From contig CBDUQN010000083.1 in assembly GCA_965369375.1 (NCBI GenBank), positions 1 through 13,418 of the forward strand: a stretch of DNA of 13,418 nt. Reading direction: 5' to 3'. Source of the DNA: CBDUQN01 sp965369375. Lineage in GTDB: Bacteria > Krumholzibacteriota > Krumholzibacteriia > Krumholzibacteriales > Krumholzibacteriaceae. Below, piece by piece: positions 1 to 4,996 of this stretch; the stretch's first letter is position 1; every line of letters begins with the position of its first letter. A model generated the notes under the pieces. The model made no database searches. It saw only the letters and a list, made by a program, of their open reading frames with translations, and was not told the origin of the DNA. A program made the position numbers and the translations under genes.

Positions 1-8
1 GCGGCCAT
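1..8 (-). CDS. Possible start of the gene downstream of the nickel/cobalt permease (partial, off window edge)
   Basis: On the minus strand the bases at 8 to 1 read ATGGCCGC. They are preceded by GGAG and an 8-base spacer, a good ribosome binding site that overlaps the end of the 41-bp repeat. Genes after CbiM/NikM permeases usually encode a small NikN/PDGLE-type or CbiQ-type ECF component, so a next operon gene starting here is plausible. Only two codons are visible, so nothing can be said about its product. The same SD-ATG is duplicated 41 bp upstream, where it opens only an 11-codon frame. Confidence 0.35.
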
Positions 9-82
9 TCTTTTCACTCCGCTGTCGATCTGTCCGAGTGCGCGGCCATTCTTTTCACTCCGCTGTCGATCTGTCCGAGTGC
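1..82. repeat. 41-bp tandem duplication, two exact copies, at the permease 3' end
   Basis: Positions 1-41 and 42-82 are identical. On the minus strand each copy holds the last codons of the permease (HSDRSTAE), its TGA stop, a GGAG Shine-Dalgarno and an ATGGCCGC start. The duplication therefore leaves a short spurious frame, MAAHSDRSTAE (49 to 14), between the permease stop at 57-55 and the next possible start at 8. It may be a real slippage duplication. It may also be an assembly artefact, since it sits exactly at the sequence edge. Confidence 0.9.
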
Positions 83-750
83 ATTGCAAAGAGCTCCGGG
101 TGATATTTTCCGAGGAACGAGGCAACGCCTCCCGTTATGACGGCTTCCGCCATGCCTCCGATCGTCAGGTGCGGGATCATCATCGCAGGTAGAGTGATCG
201 GCAGAGCATACGGGCAATAGAGTGGCGTCCCGTCGGATAGATGATGGAGCACCGGCTGGATACCGAGCTCGAGCGCGACGAGCAGGGAGGCGATATTCAC
301 CCCTATATATCCGCCAATCGCCGCGGCGACGACGAACCGTCGACTCGATGGCGGAGAGGAACCCGCAATCGCCTTGAAGACGAGATAGCCGCTGACCGGC
401 ATCACGATAGCAAGGTTGAAGGCGTTCGCGCCGAGCGCGAGGATGCCGCCGTCACCGAAAAAGAGCGCCTGAACGGCAAGCGCCACGGTCATGGACATAA
501 TGGCAGGCCACGGTCCGAGCAGAATCGCCACGAGAACACCGCCGACGACATGACAGGTGGTCCCGCCTGGAAGCGGTATATTGAACATCATAATGAGAAA
601 GGAGAATGCCGCCATCAGGGCGAGCAGGGGCAGATGTTTCTGCTTTATATTGTTGCGAATACTCTTCAGAGACATCCACCATGCGGGAACGGAAAGAAGA
701 TAGAGTACGCCGGCGGTGTGAAGTGAAAGAAAACCGTCGGGTATATGCAT
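55..750 (-). CDS. CbiM/NikM-type ECF transporter permease, probably nickel
   Basis: This is a substrate-binding membrane component of an energy-coupling-factor metal transporter, 231 residues, the normal size for the CbiM family. The N-terminus MHIPDGF is the family hallmark: Met1 and His2 are metal ligands in NikM2, and His67, in the GGTTCHVVGG stretch, corresponds to the third side-chain ligand. Several hydrophobic segments follow (about 10-28, 42-60, 67-92, 105-130, 140-165, 185-205). The start is fixed because the conserved Met1 is functional. The upstream promoter carries a NikR-like inverted repeat and no cobalamin riboswitch is visible, so nickel is likelier than cobalt (inference). 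The last residues lie in a 41-bp tandem repeat, so the C-terminal tail may be altered. Partner genes (NikN/CbiQ/CbiO type) should lie beyond the window start. Confidence 0.9.
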   Translation of the reverse strand: MHIPDGFLSLHTAGVLYLLSVPAWWMSLKSIRNNIKQKHLPLLALMAAFSFLIMMFNIPLPGGTTCHVVGGVLVAILLGPWPAIMSMTVALAVQALFFGDGGILALGANAFNLAIVMPVSGYLVFKAIAGSSPPSSRRFVVAAAIGGYIGVNIASLLVALELGIQPVLHHLSDGTPLYCPYALPITLPAMMIPHLTIGGMAEAVITGGVASFLGKYHPELFAMHSDRSTAE

Positions 751-768
751 CGTATCCGTCCCGCGAGC

Positions 769-795
769 GTGTTATTATTCAAATTATCGTAACAC
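769..795 (-). promoter_or_regulatory. NikR-like operator (inverted repeat)
   Basis: GTGTTA and TAACAC are separated by 15 bases. Counting one more base each side gives GTGTTAT-N13-GTAACAC, and the outer C/G pair at 768 and 796 extends the perfect arms to seven. This closely matches the GTGTTAC-N13/14-GTAACAC operator known for NikR in Desulfovibrio-type bacteria. It covers the predicted transcription start and early leader of the permease gene, a position suited to repression by nickel-loaded NikR. No nikR gene is in the window. Confidence 0.6.
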
Positions 796-799
796 GCCA

Positions 800-828
800 A
801 ATGTAGCAGGCGCCTGCTGATTTGTCAA
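800..828 (-). promoter_or_regulatory. Sigma-70-type promoter of the permease gene
   Basis: On the minus strand a perfect -35 TTGACA (828-823) is followed by a 17-base spacer and the -10 TACATT (805-800, four of six). The spacer contains a perfect 14-bp palindrome, AGCAGGCGCCTGCT (805-818), which could be incidental or a second operator. The expected start near 793 falls inside the NikR-like repeat. Confidence 0.65.
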
Positions 829-873
829 CCGGTTAAGCCCGAAGAATCGCCGGAAGCTTCCCCTGAGACTTGC

Positions 874-893
874 CCGAAGGATTTATTCTTCGG
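874..893. other. Small hairpin in the divergent intergenic region
   Basis: CCGAAG (874-879) and CTTCGG (888-893) form a six-base-pair stem with an eight-base loop. No T-tract follows on either strand, so it is not a convincing terminator. It lies just upstream of the glycosylase gene and may affect its promoter region. Its role is unknown. Confidence 0.3.
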
Positions 894-929
894 TGCAGAT
901 GCCTGCATGGAGTATTATAGTCATCATCT

Positions 930-1643
930 ATGGCAGCGAAGAAAAAGATGCAAAGGCGAAACGGTACAGAGAGCAATCCTTACCTCGCGATTTATGAACT
1001 CCTCCTGGAACGATACGGTCCGCAGCGATGGTGGCCCGTGACCCCTCCGGGTGAGACGCGGCCCGCTTATACCGGGGGGCCCAAAAGAAAGGAGCAAAGG
1101 TTCGAAGTCGCCGTAGGCGCCATTCTCACCCAGAACACGGCATGGAACAATGCGGCGAGTGCTATAGAGGCGCTCAATAGAGAGGGATTGATGAATCCCG
1201 GCGGGCTCAGCGGTCTCGAAGAGAAACGTCTCGCCCGGATCATTCGTCCGGCGGGGTACTTCAATCAGAAGGCTGGAAGGCTGAAACGCCTGGCTCTATT
1301 CTTCGAGAAATCGAAGAGAATCACGCGGGATTCGCTGCTCGAACTCAATGGGATCGGCCCCGAGACGGCCGACTCCATTCTACTCTATGCATTTGGAAGG
1401 CCGCATTTCGTCGTCGATGCCTACACAAGACGAATGTTCGAACGTATCGGACTCATCGACGAGAGGGATTCGTACGAACGAATCCGATCGGCTTTCGAGG
1501 ACAATCTTCCCCAAAGGCCAAAGTTGTTTCAGGAATATCACGCCTTGATAGTCGAACACGGAAAAGAGATCTGCCGCAAGAAGACGCTTTGCCGGCAGTG
1601 CTGTCTTCTCCGCCGGTGCCACACTGGAAAGTCATTGAAATAA
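930..1643 (+). CDS. Endonuclease III-like HhH-GPD DNA glycosylase (COG2231/MagIII-like) with 4Fe-4S motif
   Basis: This is a base-excision repair glycosylase of 237 residues. The helix-hairpin-helix LNGIGPETADSILLYA (about 138-153) is followed by FVVDAYTRR, which supplies the catalytic aspartate of the HhH-GPD family. The lysine that bifunctional endonuclease III uses for strand cleavage (GVGRKTA in E. coli Nth) is glutamate here (GIGPETA). A monofunctional glycosylase, as in Helicobacter MagIII (3-methyladenine), is therefore the better guess. The C-terminus has C-x5-C-x2-C-x5-C, matching an iron-sulphur cluster loop with the first spacing one shorter than in Nth. The ATG at 930 has no clear Shine-Dalgarno. 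The ATG at 948 is an alternative start. The gene is monocistronic as far as seen and divergent from the permease. The substrate is not determined. Confidence 0.85.
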   Translation: MAAKKKMQRRNGTESNPYLAIYELLLERYGPQRWWPVTPPGETRPAYTGGPKRKEQRFEVAVGAILTQNTAWNNAASAIEALNREGLMNPGGLSGLEEKRLARIIRPAGYFNQKAGRLKRLALFFEKSKRITRDSLLELNGIGPETADSILLYAFGRPHFVVDAYTRRMFERIGLIDERDSYERIRSAFEDNLPQRPKLFQEYHALIVEHGKEICRKKTLCRQCCLLRRCHTGKSLK

Positions 1644-1690
1644 ATAGTCTTGAATTAAATTAACAGGGGGCTCAAATATATCAGACCCTT

Positions 1691-1738
1691 TGATCTTGCC
1701 CACCACTGATCTTGCCCACCACTGATCTTGCCCACCAC
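1691..1738. repeat. Three perfect tandem copies of a 16-bp unit
   Basis: TGATCTTGCCCACCAC occurs three times with no spacer (1691-1706, 1707-1722, 1723-1738). The copies are identical, which implies recent expansion. The unit is not a multiple of three and there is no gene here. The copies are contiguous, so this is not a CRISPR array. Confidence 0.95.
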
Positions 1739-1840
1739 ACAGTCCGATATAAGCAATGTTTCACTTATTCGGTTATAATCAAGGCCGCCCCCCCCGATTT
1801 CACGAAGGAAATTTAAGTCGTAAAAACATAAAAGTTTATC

Positions 1841-1869
1841 TTGCATAGAGATCGGTTATTTGGCATAAT
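1841..1869 (+). promoter_or_regulatory. Candidate distal promoter of the perR cluster
   Basis: TTGCAT (1841-1846, three of six) is followed by 17 bases and CATAAT (1864-1869, five of six). The expected start, near 1876, lies in the PerR/Fur-box palindrome. Confidence 0.4.
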
Positions 1870-1872
1870 TAC

Positions 1873-1887
1873 CAATAATGATTATTA
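1873..1887. promoter_or_regulatory. PerR/Fur-box-like operator 1
   Basis: CAATAATGATTATTA matches the PerR box TTATAATNATTATAA at 11 of 14 defined positions. Its core AATAAT-G-ATTATT is a perfect 6-1-6 palindrome. It overlaps the expected start of the distal promoter, and the first gene downstream is a perR homologue, so autoregulation is likely. Confidence 0.55.
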
Positions 1888-1913
1888 GATAGATTTTAGT
1901 TTGGATTAATAAT

Positions 1914-1920
1914 AGGAGGT
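1914..1920 (+). other. Orphan strong Shine-Dalgarno (AGGAGGT)
   Basis: AGGAGGT is complementary to the 3' end of 16S rRNA, but no ATG, GTG or TTG follows at a usable distance. The overlapping GTG at 1919 would give only seven codons. It could be the relic of a lost leader gene, part of a regulatory leader RNA, or chance. Confidence 0.35.
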
Positions 1921-1964
1921 GAGCGGAAACGGTCAAAGCTAACAAGGGGCGAAACGAATAATTA

Positions 1965-1991
1965 TTGACTTAAAATCATTGTTCTCATAAG
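1965..1991 (+). promoter_or_regulatory. Candidate proximal promoter of perR with PerR-box-like operator 2
   Basis: TTGACT (1965-1970) serves as a -35 with CATAAG (1986-1991) as a -10 at 15-base spacing, which is short. TTAAAATCATTGTTC (1970-1984) fills the spacer and matches the PerR box at 10 of 14 defined positions. A repressor bound there would block RNA polymerase. The promoter assignment is weaker than the operator resemblance. Confidence 0.45.
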
Positions 1992-2038
1992 TTAGGCTAT
2001 CGGGTTCGACTCTGAAATTGCACGGGGGTGATTAGATT

Positions 2039-2455
2039 ATGTACTCATTTGAAACGACTATTAATGAACTTCGCCGGAGGGGTTTCAAAATGACGCCTCA
2101 GCGGCTCGCGGTTATCAAGTATATGCTGGGTAACATCGAGCATCCATCTGCGCTTACCATTCACAAGGAGCTGCAGCGGAAGTATCCGACCCTCTCGTTC
2201 TCGACCGTTTACAATACACTCAACATGCTCGAGAAGATCGATGAGGTTCAATCGATTCACATTTTCGACGATCATCTCAACTATGATCCCAATACGAAAC
2301 CACATATACACTTCCACTGCGACAAGTGCAGCTATATCCACGACGTTTTCATGGAGCAGGCCGAGAACATAGGTCTCCCGCTTCAGGAGATCAACGGTCA
2401 TCAGATCAATACGTACGAACTCGTATTCAGGGGGATATGCCGGGACTGCCGTTAG
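2039..2455 (+). CDS. perR: PerR-type peroxide-sensing Fur-family repressor
   Basis: This is a metal-dependent repressor of peroxide-defence genes, 138 residues, typical for the family. The N-terminal winged helix (about 5-80) holds MTPQRLAVIKYM and the recognition helix STVYNTLNMLE. All five regulatory-metal ligands of Bacillus PerR are present with matching spacing: His35, Asp83, His89, His91 and Asp102. Aspartate rather than glutamate at the last position is characteristic of PerR. The zinc site is formed by CDKC (94-97) and CRDC (134-137). The ATG has a GGGGGTGA ribosome site about seven bases upstream. Two PerR-box-like sites upstream suggest autoregulation, and the downstream rubrerythrin-type, rubredoxin and flavoprotein genes are classic PerR targets. 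A general Fur role cannot be fully excluded. Confidence 0.85.
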   Translation: MYSFETTINELRRRGFKMTPQRLAVIKYMLGNIEHPSALTIHKELQRKYPTLSFSTVYNTLNMLEKIDEVQSIHIFDDHLNYDPNTKPHIHFHCDKCSYIHDVFMEQAENIGLPLQEINGHQINTYELVFRGICRDCR

Positions 2456-2464
2456 GGGGAACGG

Positions 2465-3082
2465 TTGATCGCTCTAAACTGGAAATGTTCCTCATGCGGT
2501 TTTGTTGCCATTGGCGTCTTTCCCCCCGAAACCTGCCCGAAGTGCGATGCGAAAAGAGACGCGTTCCTCGAGGAGGTGGAGTTTCAGTTTCCGAGAGAGG
2601 AGCTCGATGGGATCATCGATTCCTGTTGGAAGATCAGCTACGGATTATATGTCGTAAGCTCGATCAATGACGGTAAAATCAATGGTCAGATTTGCAACAC
2701 CCTCTTTCAGATCACGAGCAACCCACCGAGACTTGCGATAGGCATAAATCAGAAAAACCTGACGCACGAATTTATTGAAAAGAGCGAGGTGTTCGCGGCC
2801 TCGATTCTCGGCCGGAAGGAACACAGGATCGTGAGGCGGTTCGGATACCGGTCGGGGCGGGACTTCGATAAATTCAAAGGCATTCCGATAAAACTGGGCA
2901 GGACGTGCTGCCCGATCTATGAAAATGCGATCGGCTATCTGGAGTGCAAGCTTATAAAGGACATGACGGTTGACGCCGGGACGCACAGTATCTTCGTGGG
3001 GGATATCATCGGCGGGGCGATGTTCAAGGACGAAGAGCCTATCACCTACATGCACTACTACAAAACCAAGGACAACCAATAG
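2465..3082 (+). CDS. Rubredoxin-like domain fused to flavin reductase domain (Hrb-like)
   Basis: This is a predicted electron-transfer flavoprotein of 205 residues. Residues 5-30 form a rubrerythrin-type rubredoxin/zinc ribbon (CSSC at 8-11, CPKC at 24-27). Residues about 45-200 form a flavin reductase-like FMN-binding split barrel. The pair resembles high-molecular-weight rubredoxins, which pass electrons from NADH to flavodiiron oxygen or NO reductases. In the Moorella protein, as I recall it, the rubredoxin is C-terminal, so the order here is reversed. The start is TTG at 2465, the first possible start after the perR stop and just ahead of the first cysteine pair. GGGGGA at 2455-2460 is its ribosome site. 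It follows perR by nine bases in the same frame, so the two are co-transcribed. The electron donor and acceptor are unknown; the rubredoxin and ferritin-like proteins nearby are candidates. Confidence 0.8.
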   Translation: MIALNWKCSSCGFVAIGVFPPETCPKCDAKRDAFLEEVEFQFPREELDGIIDSCWKISYGLYVVSSINDGKINGQICNTLFQITSNPPRLAIGINQKNLTHEFIEKSEVFAASILGRKEHRIVRRFGYRSGRDFDKFKGIPIKLGRTCCPIYENAIGYLECKLIKDMTVDAGTHSIFVGDIIGGAMFKDEEPITYMHYYKTKDNQ

Positions 3083-3101
3083 CATACTGCAAACGAAACT
3101 A

Positions 3102-3130
3102 TTGATATTTAAAGAAATTTAAATTGCATT
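3102..3130 (+). promoter_or_regulatory. Candidate promoter with inverted repeat ahead of the diiron-phosphatase gene
   Basis: TTGATA (3102-3107) and TGCATT (3125-3130) are 17 bases apart. The spacer is nearly filled by a perfect inverted repeat, ATTTAAA-GAAA-TTTAAAT (3107-3124). The nine bases ATATTTAAA (3105-3113) recur in the rubredoxin promoter (4708-4716). The region is AT-rich, so this is moderate evidence. Confidence 0.35.
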
Positions 3131-3196
3131 ATCGATTTTTCAGGAATAGATCCGGAGGAGTATCTTTCTCGTTAGAAAAGGGAAGCAGGTAATATC

Positions 3197-4192
3197 ATGA
3201 GTGGTGAGGAGCGTGATGAGATTCTCAAGGTTCTAAAAGGGGCGATATTGCGCGAGACGAACGCGTTCAACTATTACAACAAGGGAGCGGAAGATCGGTC
3301 TATGCCGGCCAGTGTGAGGGGGCTCCTGTCGAGGTTGGCCGAAGAGGAGAGGAATCACCGGCGTCTTCTCATGAACGAATTTTCTGCCGTAAAGAAGGGG
3401 TGGATGGAGGATGAAGGCGGAGAGGAGGAGCATGGACTCTCATACACGATCCCGGAAGAGCTTCCCGCCACCTCGCTCGAGGTTGCAGCTGACCTCGAAG
3501 CGGCGGCGGTGAGTCTGCCGAGCAGGCTCGTTGGGGGAGATAATGTTTTTTCATATGTCATCTCTGACCACAGCGGCAAGCATCTCGGCACACTCTTTTT
3601 TCTCTACGATGTGATGGGTCACAGCGTAGCCACGACCGAGATCAATGCGCTCGCGGCGAGGGCTGTTGGGGAGTACATGGAGGAATCGAGCTCGGCGCGG
3701 ATGGAAAAGGAATTGCTGAGTCCGAAGAAGATTGTGAGGCTTCTCAATCAGCGGCTCAATGACCAGTTCGAAGGGGAAGGTGTCTTTCTGACGATGTTCT
3801 GTGCTTATTTCGATTGCGATTCCGGGACGCTTTCATATACATGCGCCGGTCATGAGCCGCCGTTCATCATTCATGATAATGGAAAGATCGGTTCCCTGCT
3901 CCATATCCAATTGATCGTCGGCATCGATCCCGAGCAGCAGTACAGGGAAAACAAGCTTCCGTTCGAGAAGGGCGATATTCTCTGTGTTTTTTCAGATGGG
4001 ATAATCGAGGCAAGAAATAAAGACGACGATATGTTCAGCCGCGAGCAGATGGCTGAAATCCTGGAAAGCAGCTGGCGGAAAAGTCCCGCAGAGATCATCA
4101 AGGACGTGCTCGAGGGCGTGAGAAAATATACGGACAACAAACCGATGAAAGACGAAGTTTCAATTGTAGCGATTAAGATGAAAGGGGTGTAG
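3197..4192 (+). CDS. Two-helix ferritin-like diiron domain fused to an RsbU/SpoIIE-type PP2C phosphatase
   Basis: This is a predicted soluble serine phosphatase with a diiron sensor, 331 residues. Residues 5-65 form two helices of rubrerythrin type: Glu20 in ILRETNAFNYY, Glu32, and ExxH at 51-54 in AEEERNH. This is half a four-helix ferritin bundle, so two chains would be needed for a full diiron site. An acidic linker follows (about 66-82). Residues 85-331 are a PP2C domain of the SpoIIE family: GGD at 113-115, DVMGH at 138-142, then AGHEPPF, FSDGIIEA and KDEVSIVAI, giving all expected metal-binding aspartates. Variations are DVMGHS for DVMGHG and DEV for the usual DDV/DDI. The likely substrate class is a phosphorylated STAS anti-anti-sigma protein. 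The ATG at 3197 has a weak AGG site; a strong orphan GGAGGAG lies 40 bases upstream. It is tightly coupled to the next ferritin-like gene. Iron, oxygen or peroxide sensing is inference. Confidence 0.85.
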   Translation: MSGEERDEILKVLKGAILRETNAFNYYNKGAEDRSMPASVRGLLSRLAEEERNHRRLLMNEFSAVKKGWMEDEGGEEEHGLSYTIPEELPATSLEVAADLEAAAVSLPSRLVGGDNVFSYVISDHSGKHLGTLFFLYDVMGHSVATTEINALAARAVGEYMEESSSARMEKELLSPKKIVRLLNQRLNDQFEGEGVFLTMFCAYFDCDSGTLSYTCAGHEPPFIIHDNGKIGSLLHIQLIVGIDPEQQYRENKLPFEKGDILCVFSDGIIEARNKDDDMFSREQMAEILESSWRKSPAEIIKDVLEGVRKYTDNKPMKDEVSIVAIKMKGV

Positions 4193-4195
4193 GCA

Positions 4196-4687
4196 TTGAG
4201 TGATACCGGCAGTGAAATGAAACAGGCGATAGAGCTCGCAATCTACCGGGAAATCGGCGCGAGGAATTTCTATCGCATGATAGCGGATCAGATCGAAAGC
4301 GCTGAAGGGACGGAAAAATTCCAACGGCTCTCCGACGACGAGGAGGGTCACCGCGTGAAGCTCGAATCGTGGTTCAAGAGGCTTTTCGAGACGGATTTCG
4401 AGGCCGATCCGGAGGGAATCAAGCAGTCGGAAATAGGCGATTATCAGATCGACAAGCAAACTGGCGCCATGGAAGCCCTCAATATAGCGATCGAAGCGGA
4501 AGCAAAAGCCCAGGAGTATTACATAACGCAATCAGAAAAAGCCGAATCTCCTGAGCTCAAAACGATGTTCCAGAACCTCGCGGAAGAGGAACAGGGGCAC
4601 TACAACCTGCTCGAAGCCGAAAGAAACTCGCTCATCGGAGGTTTTTACTGGTTCGATATGGATTCGACATCGTTTCTCGAGGATTAG
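4196..4687 (+). CDS. Ferritin-like diiron protein (rubrerythrin family, no rubredoxin domain)
   Basis: This is a predicted four-helix ferritin-like protein of 163 residues, probably in iron or peroxide handling. The ligand pattern is complete: Glu19 in helix A (AIYREIGARNFY), E49xxH52 in helix B, Glu102 in helix C (AIEAEAKAQEYY) and E132xxH135 in helix D (EEEQGH). There is no C-terminal rubredoxin, so it would need a separate electron donor, and one is encoded 62 bases downstream. The TTG at 4196 begins three bases after the previous stop, with AAAGGGGTGTAGG as ribosome site. The ATG at 4217, seven codons in, is the alternative but has no site. Translational coupling to the diiron-phosphatase gene suggests related function, perhaps as partner or iron source (inference). 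Confidence 0.82.
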   Translation: MSDTGSEMKQAIELAIYREIGARNFYRMIADQIESAEGTEKFQRLSDDEEGHRVKLESWFKRLFETDFEADPEGIKQSEIGDYQIDKQTGAMEALNIAIEAEAKAQEYYITQSEKAESPELKTMFQNLAEEEQGHYNLLEAERNSLIGGFYWFDMDSTSFLED

Positions 4688-4688
4688 G

Positions 4689-4717
4689 TTGACACGGGAA
4701 TGAATTCATATTTAAAT
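4689..4717 (+). promoter_or_regulatory. Sigma-70-type promoter of the rubredoxin gene
   Basis: A perfect -35 TTGACA (4689-4694) is followed by 17 bases and TTAAAT (4712-4717, four of six). It starts right after the preceding gene ends, so rubredoxin and the next ferritin-like gene can be made independently. The element includes ATATTTAAA, shared with the region upstream of the diiron-phosphatase gene. Confidence 0.6.
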
Positions 4718-4749
4718 TTCCGGGTCTGCATTTAAGAAAGGAGCAAGAG

Positions 4750-4911
4750 ATGGAGAAATGGAAGTGCCTGGTATGTGGTTATATTTATGATCCGTCGAAA
4801 GGGGACCCTGAGGCAGGTATCGGGGCGGGGACCGCGTTCTCGGATCTTCCCGATGATTGGGTATGCCCCGATTGCGGCGCTGCAAAAGATGAATTTGAAA
4901 AGATGGAATAG
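4750..4911 (+). CDS. Rubredoxin
   Basis: This is a small iron-sulphur electron carrier of 53 residues, the normal rubredoxin length. It starts MEKWKCLVCGYIYDP and ends with the loop DDWVCPDCGAAKDEFEKME. The four iron-binding cysteines are in CLVC (6-9) and CPDC (39-42), and the WKC, YDP, G-GT and DWVCP positions are all conserved. The ATG has an AAAGGAG site six bases upstream, and a good promoter precedes it. It likely donates electrons to the ferritin-like proteins or a flavodiiron/superoxide-reducing enzyme encoded elsewhere. Confidence 0.95.
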   Translation: MEKWKCLVCGYIYDPSKGDPEAGIGAGTAFSDLPDDWVCPDCGAAKDEFEKME

Positions 4912-4913
4912 CT

Positions 4914-4932
4914 GCGGACATTCAAGTCCGTA
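4914..4932. other. Short inverted repeat between rubredoxin and ferritin-like genes
   Basis: TGCGGAC and GTCCGTA surround a six-base loop, giving a stem of about seven pairs with one wobble, just after the rubredoxin stop. There is no T-tract, so it may protect or partly separate the transcripts rather than terminate them. Confidence 0.3.
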
Positions 4933-4996
4933 CAATCTATATAGAAGCAAGGAGAGTGAAGAGACTATCTATATTTGCCATGGAGGATGATGGCCT

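Larger units (their letters stand above)
1644..2038. other. Intergenic region upstream of perR
   Basis: These 395 bases hold no convincing gene. They contain a 3 x 16-bp tandem repeat (1691-1738), a run of eight C (1788-1795) and a promoter-like pair at 1841-1869. A PerR/Fur-box palindrome lies at 1873-1887, an orphan strong Shine-Dalgarno at 1914-1920, and a second promoter-like element with a second PerR-box-like site at 1965-1991. The minus-strand open frame at 1846-1655 reads through the repeat, has no recognisable domain, and is probably chance. Confidence 0.6.

Noticed and set aside
241..726. Plus-strand open frame of 161 codons opposite the permease gene
   Set aside because: Its translation is charged and low in structure. 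The minus strand encodes a clear CbiM/NikM protein with conserved Met1, His2 and His67, so this is a shadow frame.
805..818. 14-bp palindrome in the permease promoter as a defined operator
   Set aside because: It is perfect and well placed, but I know no regulator with this site. It is recorded only as part of the promoter.
751..929. Cobalamin riboswitch upstream of the permease
   Set aside because: The leader is only about 45 bases from the predicted start and holds no B12-box or matching secondary structure.
1691..1738. CRISPR-like repeat array
   Set aside because: The units are directly adjacent with no spacers, and no cas genes are present.
1655..1846. Minus-strand open frame through the 16-bp repeats
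   Set aside because: No ribosome site and no known domain. It includes the repeats and a C/G homopolymer, so it is probably chance.
3395..3406. Internal start giving a free PP2C phosphatase in the half-ferritin fusion
   Set aside because: An in-frame ATG at 3404 follows GGGG, but the spacing is only three bases and the start would fall in the linker. The signal is much weaker than at 10771.
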